Shown piece after piece: positions 14,240-26,000 of a stretch of DNA of 64,000 bases; position 1 is the stretch's first letter; each line of letters opens with the position of its first letter. The DNA comes from Ficedula albicollis (taxonomy: Eukaryota; Chordata; Aves; Passeriformes; Muscicapidae): NCBI RefSeq assembly GCF_000247815.1, contig NC_021677.1, positions 44,676,864-44,740,863 of the forward strand. Direction: 5' to 3'. Made by a program: the position numbers and the translations under genes. The notes beneath the pieces are model-generated. The model was not told the DNA's origin. It ran no database searches and saw only the letters and a program-made list of their open reading frames with translations.

Positions 14240-15286
14240 ACCTAACCCTAACACCCAAACCCTAACCCCCAAACCCTGACCCTAACCCTGACCCTAACAC
14301 AAAACCTGACACTAACCCTAACCCTAACCCTAACCCTAACCCTAACCCTAACCCTAACCCTAACCCTAACCCTAACCCTAACCCTAACCCTAACCCTAAC
14401 CCTAACCCTCGCCCTAAATCTCACCCTAGCAAAACCCTAGCCCCAGCCCTAGCCTTAACCCTAACCCTAACCCTAGCCCCAACGCGTACCCTAGCCCTAA
14501 CCCGAACCCTCGCCCTAATCCTAACCCTAGCTCTAACCCTAACCCCAAACCCTAACCGTAACCCTATCCCTACCACTAATCCTAACCCTAACGCAGACCC
14601 CCAAGCCTAACCCTAAACCTAACCCTAAACCCTAGCCTTTTGCCTAACCCCTAACACAAACCTTAACCCTAAACTTAACTCCAATTCCAAACCCTTACAC
14701 TAACCGATCCCTATCCCTATCCCTAACCCTAACCTTAACCCTAACCCTAACCCTAACCCTATCCCTAACCCTTTCCCTAACCCTAACCCTTATCCCTAAC
14801 ACAAACCCTATTCCGAACTCTAACACTATAACCCTAACCCTAAGCCCCTAACCCTAACTCTAACCCCTAACCCTAATCCTAACTCCCTCAGCCTAACCCT
14901 AACACCAACCCCAACCCCAGCTCTAACCCCCTTAACCCTAGTTCTGCCTCTCCTGTTAACCCTAGCCTGTTAGAGAGGAAAAGAAACACAGTCAGAGAGA
15001 GAGAGTTAGATACAGGGTAAGAGAGAGAAAGCAAAAGGCTTTTAACCCTAACACTAACCCTAACCTTAACCCTTAATCCTAACCTTGACCCCAACCCAAA
15101 ACCTGACACTAATCCTAACCCTAACCCTAAGCAGATAACCCTAACCCTAAACCTAATCCTAACCCCCTAACCCCAACCCTAACCTTAACCCTATCCCTAA
15201 CCCTAACCTTTACCTTAACCCTATCCCTATCCCTAACCCTAACCCTAACCTTAACCCTAACCCTAACCCTAACCCTAACCCTAACC
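14240..15286 (-). repeat. interstitial telomeric sequence, degenerate (TTAGGG)n
   Basis: About 1.05 kb is built from CCCTAA on the + strand, so the TTAGGG strand is the minus strand. The cleanest core, about 14312-14409, has around sixteen perfect units, and a second clean run ends the block at about 15236-15286. Elsewhere units are degenerate: CCTTAACC, CCCTATCC, CCCTAGCC, CCCTGACC and ACAAACC forms. It is interrupted at about 14940-15041 by a purine-rich segment. TTAGGG is the vertebrate telomere repeat. An internal block of this size marks an old chromosome end, fusion or inversion, a telomerase-assisted break repair, or a misjoin. Long frames rich in Gly-Leu on the minus strand here are artefacts of the hexamer. 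Confidence 0.95.
14922..15041. repeat. subtelomere-like purine-rich unit, first copy
   Basis: This segment starts with cccccttaaccctagttctg, runs through gttagagaggaaaagaaac and an (AG)n stretch, and ends at gcaaaaggctt. The same segment recurs at about 15424-15551. In this copy the unit is cut off after aaaaggctt and telomeric CCCTAA repeats resume. The two repeat types therefore alternate, as they do in vertebrate subtelomeres. Confidence 0.88.
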
Positions 15287-15287
15287 G

Positions 15288-15665
15288 GTAAGAGAGAGAA
15301 AGCAAAAGGCTTAGGGGTTAAAGAAAAATAGTAAAATACAGTTAGAGAAACACAGAAAAAGAAACCAACTTACCAGGAAAGAGTGGTAGAGGGAAATAAG
15401 GATATAGTGATAGACTTAGAGATTCTAGCCCCCTTAACCCTAGTTCTGCCTCTCCTGTTAACCCTAGCCTGTTAGAGAGTTAGAGAGGAAAAGAAACACA
15501 GTCAGAGAGAGAGAGTTAGATACAGGGTAAGAGAGAGAAAGCAAAAGGCTTAGGGGTTAAAGAAAAATAGTAAAATACAGTTAGAGAAACACAGAAAAAA
15601 ACCCCGACTTACCAGGAAAGAATGGTAGAGGAAAATAAGGATATAGTGATAGACTTAGAGAACGA
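15288..15665. repeat. tandem purine-rich subtelomere-like repeat, 239-bp period
   Basis: A unit starting gtaagagagagaaagcaaaa at 15288 recurs at 15527, a period of 239 bp. The second copy is partial and ends near 15665 at gatagacttagaga. Differences are few (aaagaaaccaac against aaaaaccccgac, and gagtgg against gaatgg). Its central part, 15424-15530, is the same as the segment embedded in the telomeric block. TTAGAG and GGGGTTA motifs occur on the + strand, the opposite orientation to the adjacent CCCTAA array. Confidence 0.88.
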
Positions 15666-18600
15666 GAGAGACAGAGTTAGAAATAGAAAAGCAAAGTCTG
15701 AACTAGACTGAAAGGTAAAGTGAGAAGCAAAGCAAGAAAGACAGTGAGGAAAATGGATAAATCACACCAAATAAAGACGGGGCTGGGGGCGGAGGGTGGA
15801 GAGGAGGGTATCTTTATTCAATTCAACTTTATTGAATGAATTTTTTATTTACACTTCATCAAAACACAGCCAAACAATGTATACAAAGGCAAGTACAGAT
15901 GTTAAACTTAGTGATTCTCTAATGAGGTTGATATGGTAAAAGTGATGTAACAGCAGAAAGAGGAAACAAAAATTCCTATAGTTAGAGGCTATTTTTTGTC
16001 CTATTACTGGAACACTACAATATTGATAAGGAAGAAGAAAAAAATCTCAGTAAAAGCTTGCATATACTGATCCATGTAGAATGGGTAGCCCTGTTATTAT
16101 GGCATTTGCTAAAATGAAGACATCCATATTTTTAGAAGACAGTTTATTTAATTGAAAACAGATAATTGAATCTGTCTTCCTGTGAATGCATGGAAAACAT
16201 GGTTAAGATACCATCTGACTTTCTAATAAAAATAGTAAATAGATTTTCCTTTCTCTGGCAAAAACATGGGGTTTTGTGTCGAAACATTGCACTGTTAACT
16301 TCTTATGATTTTGTGGTGGTTTTAAGTGAACAAAGTTTTCTTATGGAGAATTCCATGCTAAAGCCATAGAAATGTCACAACTAAACTGTAGTAAGTCATG
16401 ACTAACTTCCCAGGCTGTGGTGTTGGCATGTTTATGTTGGTTACTTGGTTTTCTGTTATGGATTGTTGAGATATACTACCCAGTAACCAATTTCTTAAAT
16501 CAGTTCTGAGATGAAGGGAACAGTGTACATACATAAGTCTCTGCTGTCACATTTAAAATCCTTCAGGTCATATGTTAGCTCTTTCTTACCTCTGTAGGAG
16601 CCAACAAATAGTTCTGTGATTTAGGCTACCAAAAAATTCTAGTGTTAAAAATGTAGAATCTTAGTTTGCTTTTTGCTCAGATTATTGCTTAGAATGATGC
16701 TTTAATATTGATAGTTATCTATTTTTATTTATTTATTTGTTCTGTCCAGATTGACCTGTAAATTCATAAAGCATAATTTAGAAGTTATCCAAAAGATTTA
16801 CCTCACGTACTAAAGTGCTTAAGTAAATATCTGTTCTAATATACACAACGTATTAGAAAACAAGTTTTTTATTTTTTTTTTTAGTTTCTGTCTTTACCAT
16901 TTTCCTGTGTCTTACTGTTTTTAGGGTTTCTGAAGTAACATTTAAAGTCACTGTTTTGAGGAAGCTTTTGGCACAGCCTGTTTTCCTCCAAGAGCAGCTC
17001 AAATTCGGAGAAACCTCCTTGTATAAACAACATTCCACATCTACTTTGTTCTAATGATACCTCAGTATTTGCTAAACATAGACACAAAAGTTCCTTGGTC
17101 TAATTGGCTAAACCTGACTCTCGTGGTAAACCATGTTCTATTTCATAATGAAGACAAGGGCAAGCCATGTTATTTTACCATGTGTGAACAGCCACATAAA
17201 ACTAGAGTTCAACTGTCACTGTTTTCCCTAAAAAGTTCCTTCCTGCCAAGGAGCTGAAATCATCTGGATGTAATTCACAATCTGAAGACCTGTTGTGTGA
17301 AGTCTTTTCTAATTAAAAAACAAAAACCAAAAAAGTAAGTGTCCTTCTTCACTTTTTGACCAACATTGTAAACACTGTCTTTAGAAAATAATTTTCTGTG
17401 CTTCAGAAGTGTCCAGAAATCATGATTCCTTTAAAGACAGCATAGGTTCTTCAATACAAATTGAAAATTCCTCTTCTTATTTGTCCCTCTATGTGTTGTG
17501 CAGAAAATAGCAAGGAAAGATATTAGAGCCATATTGAAGAGGTGTCTCAATAAATGTTCAAAGCTGGAGTCAATATGGGTTGCAATACCTTATGTACAGA
17601 ACAGTTGTAGAAATAGGTATTTGATTTTGCCTCTACCAAGAGCATTCTGAGCATACAGCTGTGAATCCTTTAGATATTATCTGTATAAGATTGCCAGGGT
17701 ATTAACTTTTAAAATAACGCTTTAAAGGAGAAGTGATTGGGCAGACATAAAGAGCAACAATCAGAATTTCACTGATCCTGAAGTCAACATTTTCCATTAT
17801 ACTTTTAAGCCTTCTTTCTTTTTGCCCCAGATAGTTTATGCTCATGAAATTCAACAGTCATTAAAATCCAGCAGAGTTTTATCACCGATTTCAAAGTAGA
17901 CAAGATTTTATCCTGGGATTCTAGTGGTATTTATTTCAGCAAGGAACTATTCAACTTGAATAGCCGCAAACAAATTTGGTCACAGAATAAACTAAACTCT
18001 TGGGTTTTAGTTTCCTTTTGCCATTATAATGCTTTCTTGTACTGTAAAGGTAATATTAGAGCTTGTCCAAGACCACATAGCACTTTAAAACACAGCCAGA
18101 TAAAGGGTGCCTTTAACAGGTACAGTGTGAGTTACATGGGACAACACATGTCTTAATTCAAATGTGAAGGAATTAAAACCCACATTGCAGTCGTACAGTG
18201 AGTTGTTCAAAGTTTTCATTTTCTTGGAAAACTGCCTCTCCTTCTCCTTAACAGCATTACATTTGTGTTTATTTAAAGTATTCACATGTCTTTCACAATT
18301 TAGAAAGAAATCTCTCATTTATTTACCTAAACTAAGGCAGCAAAATTGATATACTCTATAGGGATCTTCATTCTAAACTTCATTTTCTCTGATATAAGGC
18401 TACTGTGCCTTAGCTTTCAATTTTTGCATCCTGTAAAAGCTTACAGTCATTCTTTTCATCATCTCCTAGAAGTGCTCCTCTCCTTTTCCAATCTAAATAC
18501 AGTAACTGTGAAAGGCACTAGACTTCTAATTGAGATTATCATGCAGTGGAAAAGATGAAAGAAAAATAAGAGTACAGAAAAGTTTTCCATGATATTTGGA

Positions 18601-19756
18601 ACCAATGACAATGTGTTTCAGACAACACCTAGGTGGTACAGAACAAGTTCAAGTTATCATTATTGTTAATTGTCTTTTCTTGATAGCATTAGTGTTATCA
18701 GCTATTCCAAATACGAAGCACAATTCCATTTGTTATGTTGATTTTGAAAACAATGTATGAGAAAGGCTTTGTAGGAACTAAAAAAAAAGAAAAGCTTTTC
18801 CTCCCAGAAGGTATTTTAAAATTAGATCTTTGCTTTCTATTTTGGAATAACAGGTTATATGAACAAAGTAATTAAGCATTATTCAGTGTAAGGACGTCTG
18901 GCTTAGTCGTCTTAGAATTTAATCAGCTTGGTTGGGTCTGCAAAGCAGCATAGCTGCAGCATCACACAAGTCCATTGGGACCGATTTAACTGTCCTTTTG
19001 TAATATATTGATTATGGATCTATAAAGTAAGTGTATGCTCATGAAACACAAAAGTAATTTAAATAGAAGAAGAAAATGGAATCTTTGTCAAATGAAACTG
19101 AAAGCAATACAGTCTGTATGGAAGGTTTTCAGAAGTATTCCATAATGACATTGTGAAAAGGAAGGAAAAATTGGATTACTCTCATACTATGCATCACCAT
19201 CAATAAGCCTAAAAAATTTTCATGACACATTGATGAACTCAAGATAAGATTTTTATCAAAGTGTTTTACAGAATCAAAGAGCCATGTTTTGCAAACATAC
19301 TTGGTTAGCAAAAAATAAATAACATATATTACAGGATAAAACCATGAAAACAGACAGCACTTTAAAAACTCTTGAAGTATATATTTATTCTATAAACATA
19401 TAAAATATATATATTTATATTTGTATTTATGTATACACTTTTGTGCCTATTGGTGCCAACCTAGCATTAGCTATGATCATTAGGTTGTATTATTTACATT
19501 CACAAGTATTCAGGTAACACTTGAATTAATCAAATATTTGAATTCCAAAGTATAACTTAGTTCTACAAATTATTATAAATTAGTATAAATAAGTTCTTCA
19601 AGGATTCATTCTGAATGAATGATAATTTACATGTATGTGTATTAATTGCTGCTATCCTACCCAAAAGCAAGATCCTCAAACAATAGTTTTCTCTTCCTGG
19701 TTAAATATGACTAATCAAATTTAGAGAATATGCTAAATTGTGAGCTGCAGTACAAA
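15666..19756. other. AT-rich non-coding DNA, no gene seen
   Basis: Begins with a short purine-rich stretch (to about 15815) that tails off from the telomeric block. The rest is single-copy AT-rich sequence. Open frames here reach only 60-77 codons, overlap on both strands, and match nothing I recognise. Confidence 0.55.
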
Positions 19757-20016
19757 TACGTAGCGTATAGATAAAAGAAGAAAAACTGAGTCCAGGTGGG
19801 ATCTCAGCCTCTCCTTTATATTTATGAGTCAGCATAGTTTGAATTCTCCTGTGTACATTGTGAAATAAGCAATCATTGGCATTCAGTACATAGCGCATAG
19901 ATAAAAGAAGAAAAACTGAGTCCAGGTGGGATCTCAGCCTCTCCTTTATATTTATGAGTCAGCATAGTTTGAATTCTCCTGTGTACATTGTGAAATAAGC
20001 AATCATTGGCATTCAG
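19757..20016. repeat. two-copy tandem duplication, 130-bp unit
   Basis: Copies lie at 19757-19886 and 19887-20016, head to tail with no spacer. Both end at tcattggcattcag. Only two differences are visible, both near the start (tacgtagcgtat against tacatagcgcat). Confidence 0.95.
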
Positions 20017-22900
20017 GAATTTGATTATGAATGAAGTCTAACAATGGCAGGTTGCAAAGCTGGGACTCGTAATGTAAACTCAAGATGAACAACTTTTCAG
20101 TTCATGGAATTGAAATTATTAATTTGCATTAATTTACAAACATATCTAGATTACCTAGGATTTCTAAGATCGTTGGAATTAGCTGTTTCATCAATTATAC
20201 TCCTACAAATTAAAAGTAGGTAACTGGTACAGAAATAGCAATAAATATCTGTTAGAAAGTAACAAATTTTTAGTTTTAGTATTTTTTGAAAAAAAATACT
20301 GACTAGTTTTAATTGTGATATTTTCACATTTTAAAAGGTACCTAATGTTAATAAAATTTTATGTGTGAAAGTTCCATAAAGTTTTGCTTGTGCTTTTTTT
20401 CTGTGATTCAACATGGCAAACTATTGAATTTGTCAGAAGGGCTGAATATACACTGATGGACAGACAGTGATCTTGAGGAACAGAGATGGTGCTTAATATA
20501 CAACAAATACAAAGTAGTATAAAAAATAGAAAGTACTGGGCTTAATTTCAAATAATTTAGTAGAGCAATGCTTATATAAAAATCAGTCCCCTTTTCACAC
20601 ATCTTCCCCTACCTTTAAACAGTAAAACACTCAGAAGGAATCTAAGGATATTTTTTTTCCCCCAAAGATGGAATACATCAATTGGAATATATTTTAATGC
20701 TGGGCACATGAAATTGGTGATTTTAAACTTTTTTCATCTTCCATCCAAGCCAGATGGTTTCTTTCCATTTAAAAATAAAATTAAGTCCAAAACTTCATCA
20801 TTTCCCAAGTGCTCACATGAGAATATTTACTAATTGCTTTCAAATTTTTTTCCACTAAAAGTAGTCAACAAATCCATGTGATTTAGTTTACTATGCTTTG
20901 TTTCTTCTGGTTCTGCAGAGGTTAATGAACTCTGACCTGATGATGATGATGGCTTTGTTAAGTAGTAATTTAACCAACTCATTTTGTCTCATTTTTGTTG
21001 ATATGGTTTTTACTTGTCTGTGATTTGATTTAATCATTTGTTGCCATTAAAAAACCTCCCCTTTTCTTGGATTGAATTAATGAATTGCTATTTTCAAGTT
21101 AGTAAATGATGAAATAGTAGTTACAGGCATTTGATATTAACATTACTATAATATCAGAGTAAGATCTATGATATTACCTCTTGGCCTTTGTAATAAGTGA
21201 ATAAAACTACTGGAATCAGGTTGTTGATTAACACTTGTGTTGAAGATGATTCAAAATAATTCAAATTTGTTTTCATAGATTACATTTCAGTATTCATTGC
21301 AAAAATATATTTAAAAAATATTTCAGGCAACAGACTCTTTTTCTGGAGTATTTCTAAGCAAAGGAAATTAGAAAAGGAACTTGTTTAAGTGTGTATATAT
21401 ATATATATATATAAGTGGATGAGGGGTATAGGTGGATGAGGGATATTTTTCAAATTAGTTTCTCTTCCAAAATTCAAAATCAGCATTTGTATCGATCCTT
21501 TGTCTAATTTCCTGAATCTTACATAAATCTCAAATAAAAAGATGGTAAATAATCCATTATCTTCCTTTGTATTTGCAAATCTTTATTCAAGGCACCTCTA
21601 ATGTACCTTGAGGAGCTGAGTATCAAAGAAAGTGACTACTGTGCTTATATACGTGTGGTAGGTTTTCAGAGGTGTCCATATTCTTAGGACTTTTCTTTCT
21701 TACATGAAATTTCCTGTTCTTTAATAGAATATTTCCCTTTTTCAACACAGCAGGTGAAGTATTTTGGGATGAACTTTATCTAAAGAAATCTGCATCTTCA
21801 TGTATTTAGTATAACATGAAAGTGACGTGGTTAAAAAAACCAGATTTGTACATCCTTTTTAGGATTATTAATAGCAGCCATTTACCAAGGTTATTGACAA
21901 ATATTTTTCTTGCTATTATAAATGTTCATATATCTAGTGGAATAAGTAGTATTTCCTGGTATACATCAGGAAACAAACAGCAAGTGGACGGGAAGTCACA
22001 ATTTTTTTTGAGTGACTAACCACAATAAACTTTTCATGTGACTAGTGCGTGCTTGGAGTCCATTAACAATTTTTAAGAGGAATTTCAGAAACCAGTTAAA
22101 ACCAGGTTAGTTCAGATATTTCCTATATCAGTCTGAGTGAAGTTGCCAAAGAATCTATCTTTTATGCCCACTGAAATATAGTTTTCAGATTTACAATCAG
22201 TTCAAAATTCTGATTTAGATTAATTAGTTAAATATTTTAAAGAATTTTCATGTTGAATATAAGTAGCTACAATATATTTTAGATCCCAACAGGAACAGAG
22301 AACATCACATTGACCAGAAAGTATATGGGAAGGTTTAGCACATGAAAATGGCATCTTAATCTTGATGGCAAGCAAGAAGTAATTACCAAATCTGAGAGTA
22401 GAGTGAAGACAGATGTATATTTGAAATACTGTTTCAGTGAGAAGCTTAAGTTTGAAGGAACATACTATTTGGGACTCAGAATTCACCTCTAAATGTGAAA
22501 ACTTAGTTTCATTTTAAAAAGATGAAGTAAAGCTTATTCCTGTTTCTTAAAATATGATTCCAAAAATCATATTCTTAAAATCTGATTGGTTGCAGCATAT
22601 ATTTCTTGTAGTGATTCCTGAAAATAGAGCAATAACAATACCAAAATGTCTAGGATGAAGCATGAATATGCAGAATTTCATCATGGTAAGCGGTTATGAG
22701 CTTGTAGTGTCTCCATTTCCCTTATTAGTTCCTCTTCATGCTGAAATCGCATCAGCTCAGGCTAAGGAAAGCACAGACTTTTGAACTTTGGTGAATTTCT
22801 TCAAACATCTCAAACTAATTCATTAGAATGTGTGCACAAGCACCAGTGGTCAGCACAGTCACGTTTTAAGGGAAGATATCAGATACTGATGTTTACTTTA
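20017..22900. other. AT-rich non-coding DNA, no gene seen
   Basis: Single-copy AT-rich sequence. A (TA)10 tract lies at about 21394-21413, followed by a 17-bp doublet of ggtggatgaggg type. No gene, RNA or recognisable transposon. Confidence 0.55.
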
Positions 22901-23013
22901 TGGAGAGTCTGATACAAAAATGTACGCTAAGATCCACTGTATTACAGACTCTCCACTAGAGAGTCTGATATAAAAATGTATGCTAAGATCCACTGTATTA
23001 CAGACTCTCCACT
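22901..23013. repeat. two-copy tandem duplication, 56-bp unit with inverted ends
   Basis: Units at 22903-22958 and 22959-23013 differ at two sites (gatac/gatat and gtacgc/gtatgc). Each unit begins gagagtctg and ends with cagactctcc, so its ends are inverted repeats. In the first copy tggagagtctg (22901-22911) and cagactctcca (22945-22955) are perfect 11-bp complements. Each copy could fold as a hairpin. Confidence 0.9.
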
Positions 23014-26000
23014 GAAGCAATACCTGATTTCTCTACCTCGATCAGGTTAAGTTGTTATTTAAGTGAAATTTGCTCAGACTGACAAATCAGAGGCTTTGCT
23101 TCCACATATGCTGAAATGTACAGCAGTGAACACCTTGGGAATTTAAAATACTAAGCCTTGGCATTGAGCCACCTTCCAAGAGTAAATGTGTACCAAACAG
23201 GGCGTTTTGTCAAGGTCATATTTTTCAAGGTGGGTAACTAAACTTCAGCATCTTGCTTAAGTTCATTGGATGCCAGTCCTGGTAAATAAGCAGGGCTGCA
23301 AAGGAATGCTCTCGATTATGAGTTCCCAGTTCCCAGCATGCTTGTCCTGTAAGTCAGAGCCAAACTTCTTCATGAAGCATCCTGTCTTTGGCCTCTCGTG
23401 ATTTATGGACAGAATTTCTGAAGAAGGCCAGTGCAGTTTTTTTTCCTACCAGTTGCATGTAGTGTATTTGATGTAATTGGAGAATAAAGAGAGAAGTGCT
23501 GGGATTAACATAGCAATTTCCTGCACTGAACTGAAACCTTGCTAATCAATTTTAAGTAACCAGCTAATGCATTTATATAATAAACTAATCAATCTCAAAT
23601 GCACATTTTACCATTTGGATTGAATTTAACAACCCAGCATGCAATTAAGGGACATTATTGACAATAGTTTGAGCATGTAATTGGTGATTTGATATTACAA
23701 TTGGTGTTCTGTGGTGTTCTGAAAAAATTTTCTAATAAATTCACTACCTTTAATTTCTTCCTTCATATTATTCTGCAGGACATATAAAATACTAACTAAC
23801 TTGGAAAGCATGAATATCTAGGGTTTTAATTTCTAATTCCTGACCCAGGTTCTGTTTCCAAATATTTTGTAAAAAACCCAACCCAACAGGACATTTTAAA
23901 CAAATGTTATCAGCATATCTTTTTCTATAAATAAAAAGACTAGTAATATTTTGCAGTATATTCAACTGATATGAAATTTGGGCTGAGTCTGTGTTTGTTT
24001 GAGACATTTTCTGTAATGTTTAATGACTATAGAACTATGTACTTAATTCTTGTAAATTTTTACAACTAGCATGATACTAACATTGCTGCAGTAGAGATAA
24101 TGCCTAGAAATGGTACAGATACAAATGCGTGTCAGAATAAAGAAAGTGTTGATATTTCGAGAAAACTCAGACGTTTGGGCTCTGAACCTTTAACTAGCTG
24201 ACTTATTCATTTATTCATGTCCCAAACATTTTTCGTGAGAAATTTGATGTTTCAAAACCTCCTGGGCAGAAGAGATCTGCTTCACCAAGAGAGGGCCAAT
24301 ATTTCAGCTGCACAATCTATCTGTTTGACATCCAGATCCATCTACATCGTGGCAAAACTAGGTGTTGTTATCAATAATCTCTCTTTTCTATCTGGTTAAC
24401 TGTTCTAGCCATTAATAATTCCAATTATGGCATTACAAAACTTTATTTGACAGCTTATTCCACTGCCTTGTTTAACTCTTCTTTCAGCAGTAAATCTTTT
24501 GTCCTAATATTTAGCCTACATTTTTCCCACTGAAGCTCAAGGCAATTATTTCTTGTTCTGTCTTCCTTGACGATGAAGTAAAATTAATCTCTTTCTTCTT
24601 TATAGCATCCTTTTATGTTTCTGCAGTCTTCACCAAAGTACTGTTATATAATTCATTCATATTATTTATTTCTTTCTCAGCACATAGGTAGTAAATAAAA
24701 CATGAATGACTGAAAACATAGGAGATTCAGAAAGAGGGTGTGTGTGTGTGTGCATTTGAACTTTCATATATTTTTTAAAATGTCACAAAACGAATCAATA
24801 TTACCTAAAGCACAACTTTCTGTGAAATTCACAGAGCTGTTCAAAGCCAATGACACACTGTGACCCACTTGCGGCTAATTATTTACCTTCCTAAGTACAA
24901 TCCTTTAGCACATAAAGATGGAATAACATTATAAGGAGGAAATAAAGTACATAAACACAGTTGCCAGTAGTTTAAAGAAGAAGGGCAAAGTACATAGATC
25001 CCTTTAATTTTTTTTTTAATGTTTGTATCTCTGAAATTCCAATTAACTATCAGAAAGCTCTTTATCCACATGCAATGGTTGTAAATTGTACCTGATTTCC
25101 AGTCAGGACATTGATATTGTTATAATGTGTATATTTTGTAGCTAAATAAAACCAGCTCAATTTAGGATGATTTATAAACATAGGGAAAATATTTTTATTA
25201 CACAGTTTAGGAGCTCATTACACCCAAAACCATTTTCTTTGAATATCCTGAATATTGAATGCTTTATACTAAAACTACAGTAAAATTGAAAGTTTTGCCC
25301 AGTATTACATGATGATGTAGCATACTGAGTATCTTATACACACATAAAATACACCATGTTTTAGGATATAAGCATTTTTTTAGATATAGTGTCAACCTTA
25401 TTCCTATGTAATTTGACTACAGAGTGTTTAGATGCATCTCTTGCAAGTCATATTCTCTGTGCTATCAGTGTCTCACTGAAACTCACTTGCTTTCAAGAAC
25501 CCACCTGACTTCAGCAGTGACAAAGATAGCTTCCATATGAAATATCTTGTACTCCAATAGGCAACCCACTAATCCAAGTCAGGGGTTGCAGAGCTGGTAT
25601 AGTCTTTATCACTGCGAGGGGAAAACTCTCATCACCAGTGCAAACTGGTATGTTCTTCTTATGACAGATAACAATAACAAACTCATGAATCTCTACATAT
25701 TGACAGAATTATTTGGTCATTCTGGTTTGAGACACAGTTAAACAGTGCATGACCTGAAAGACATCAGTGCAGAAGTAAACAGCTTTGTCAGTGAAATCAT
25801 GTATTTCTCTTACACACAGATATTTTTAAGTCCCTGATGCCGATCAAAGCATTTCTGGTTTCCTTAGGCTACTACATGATGTTCACATATTCATGTCCTG
25901 CAAAGCACCAGGCGAGTGTTAAAAGGTCTTACTGTGCAGGTAATATGCTCACAAAATTCAGCCATGATCTGTCTTTTTTTTACTTTTTTCCATATTACAT

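Noticed and set aside
14888..15109. 73-codon minus-strand frame rich in Gly, Leu and Val
   Set aside because: It reads through the telomeric hexamer and its variants and is an artefact of the repeat.
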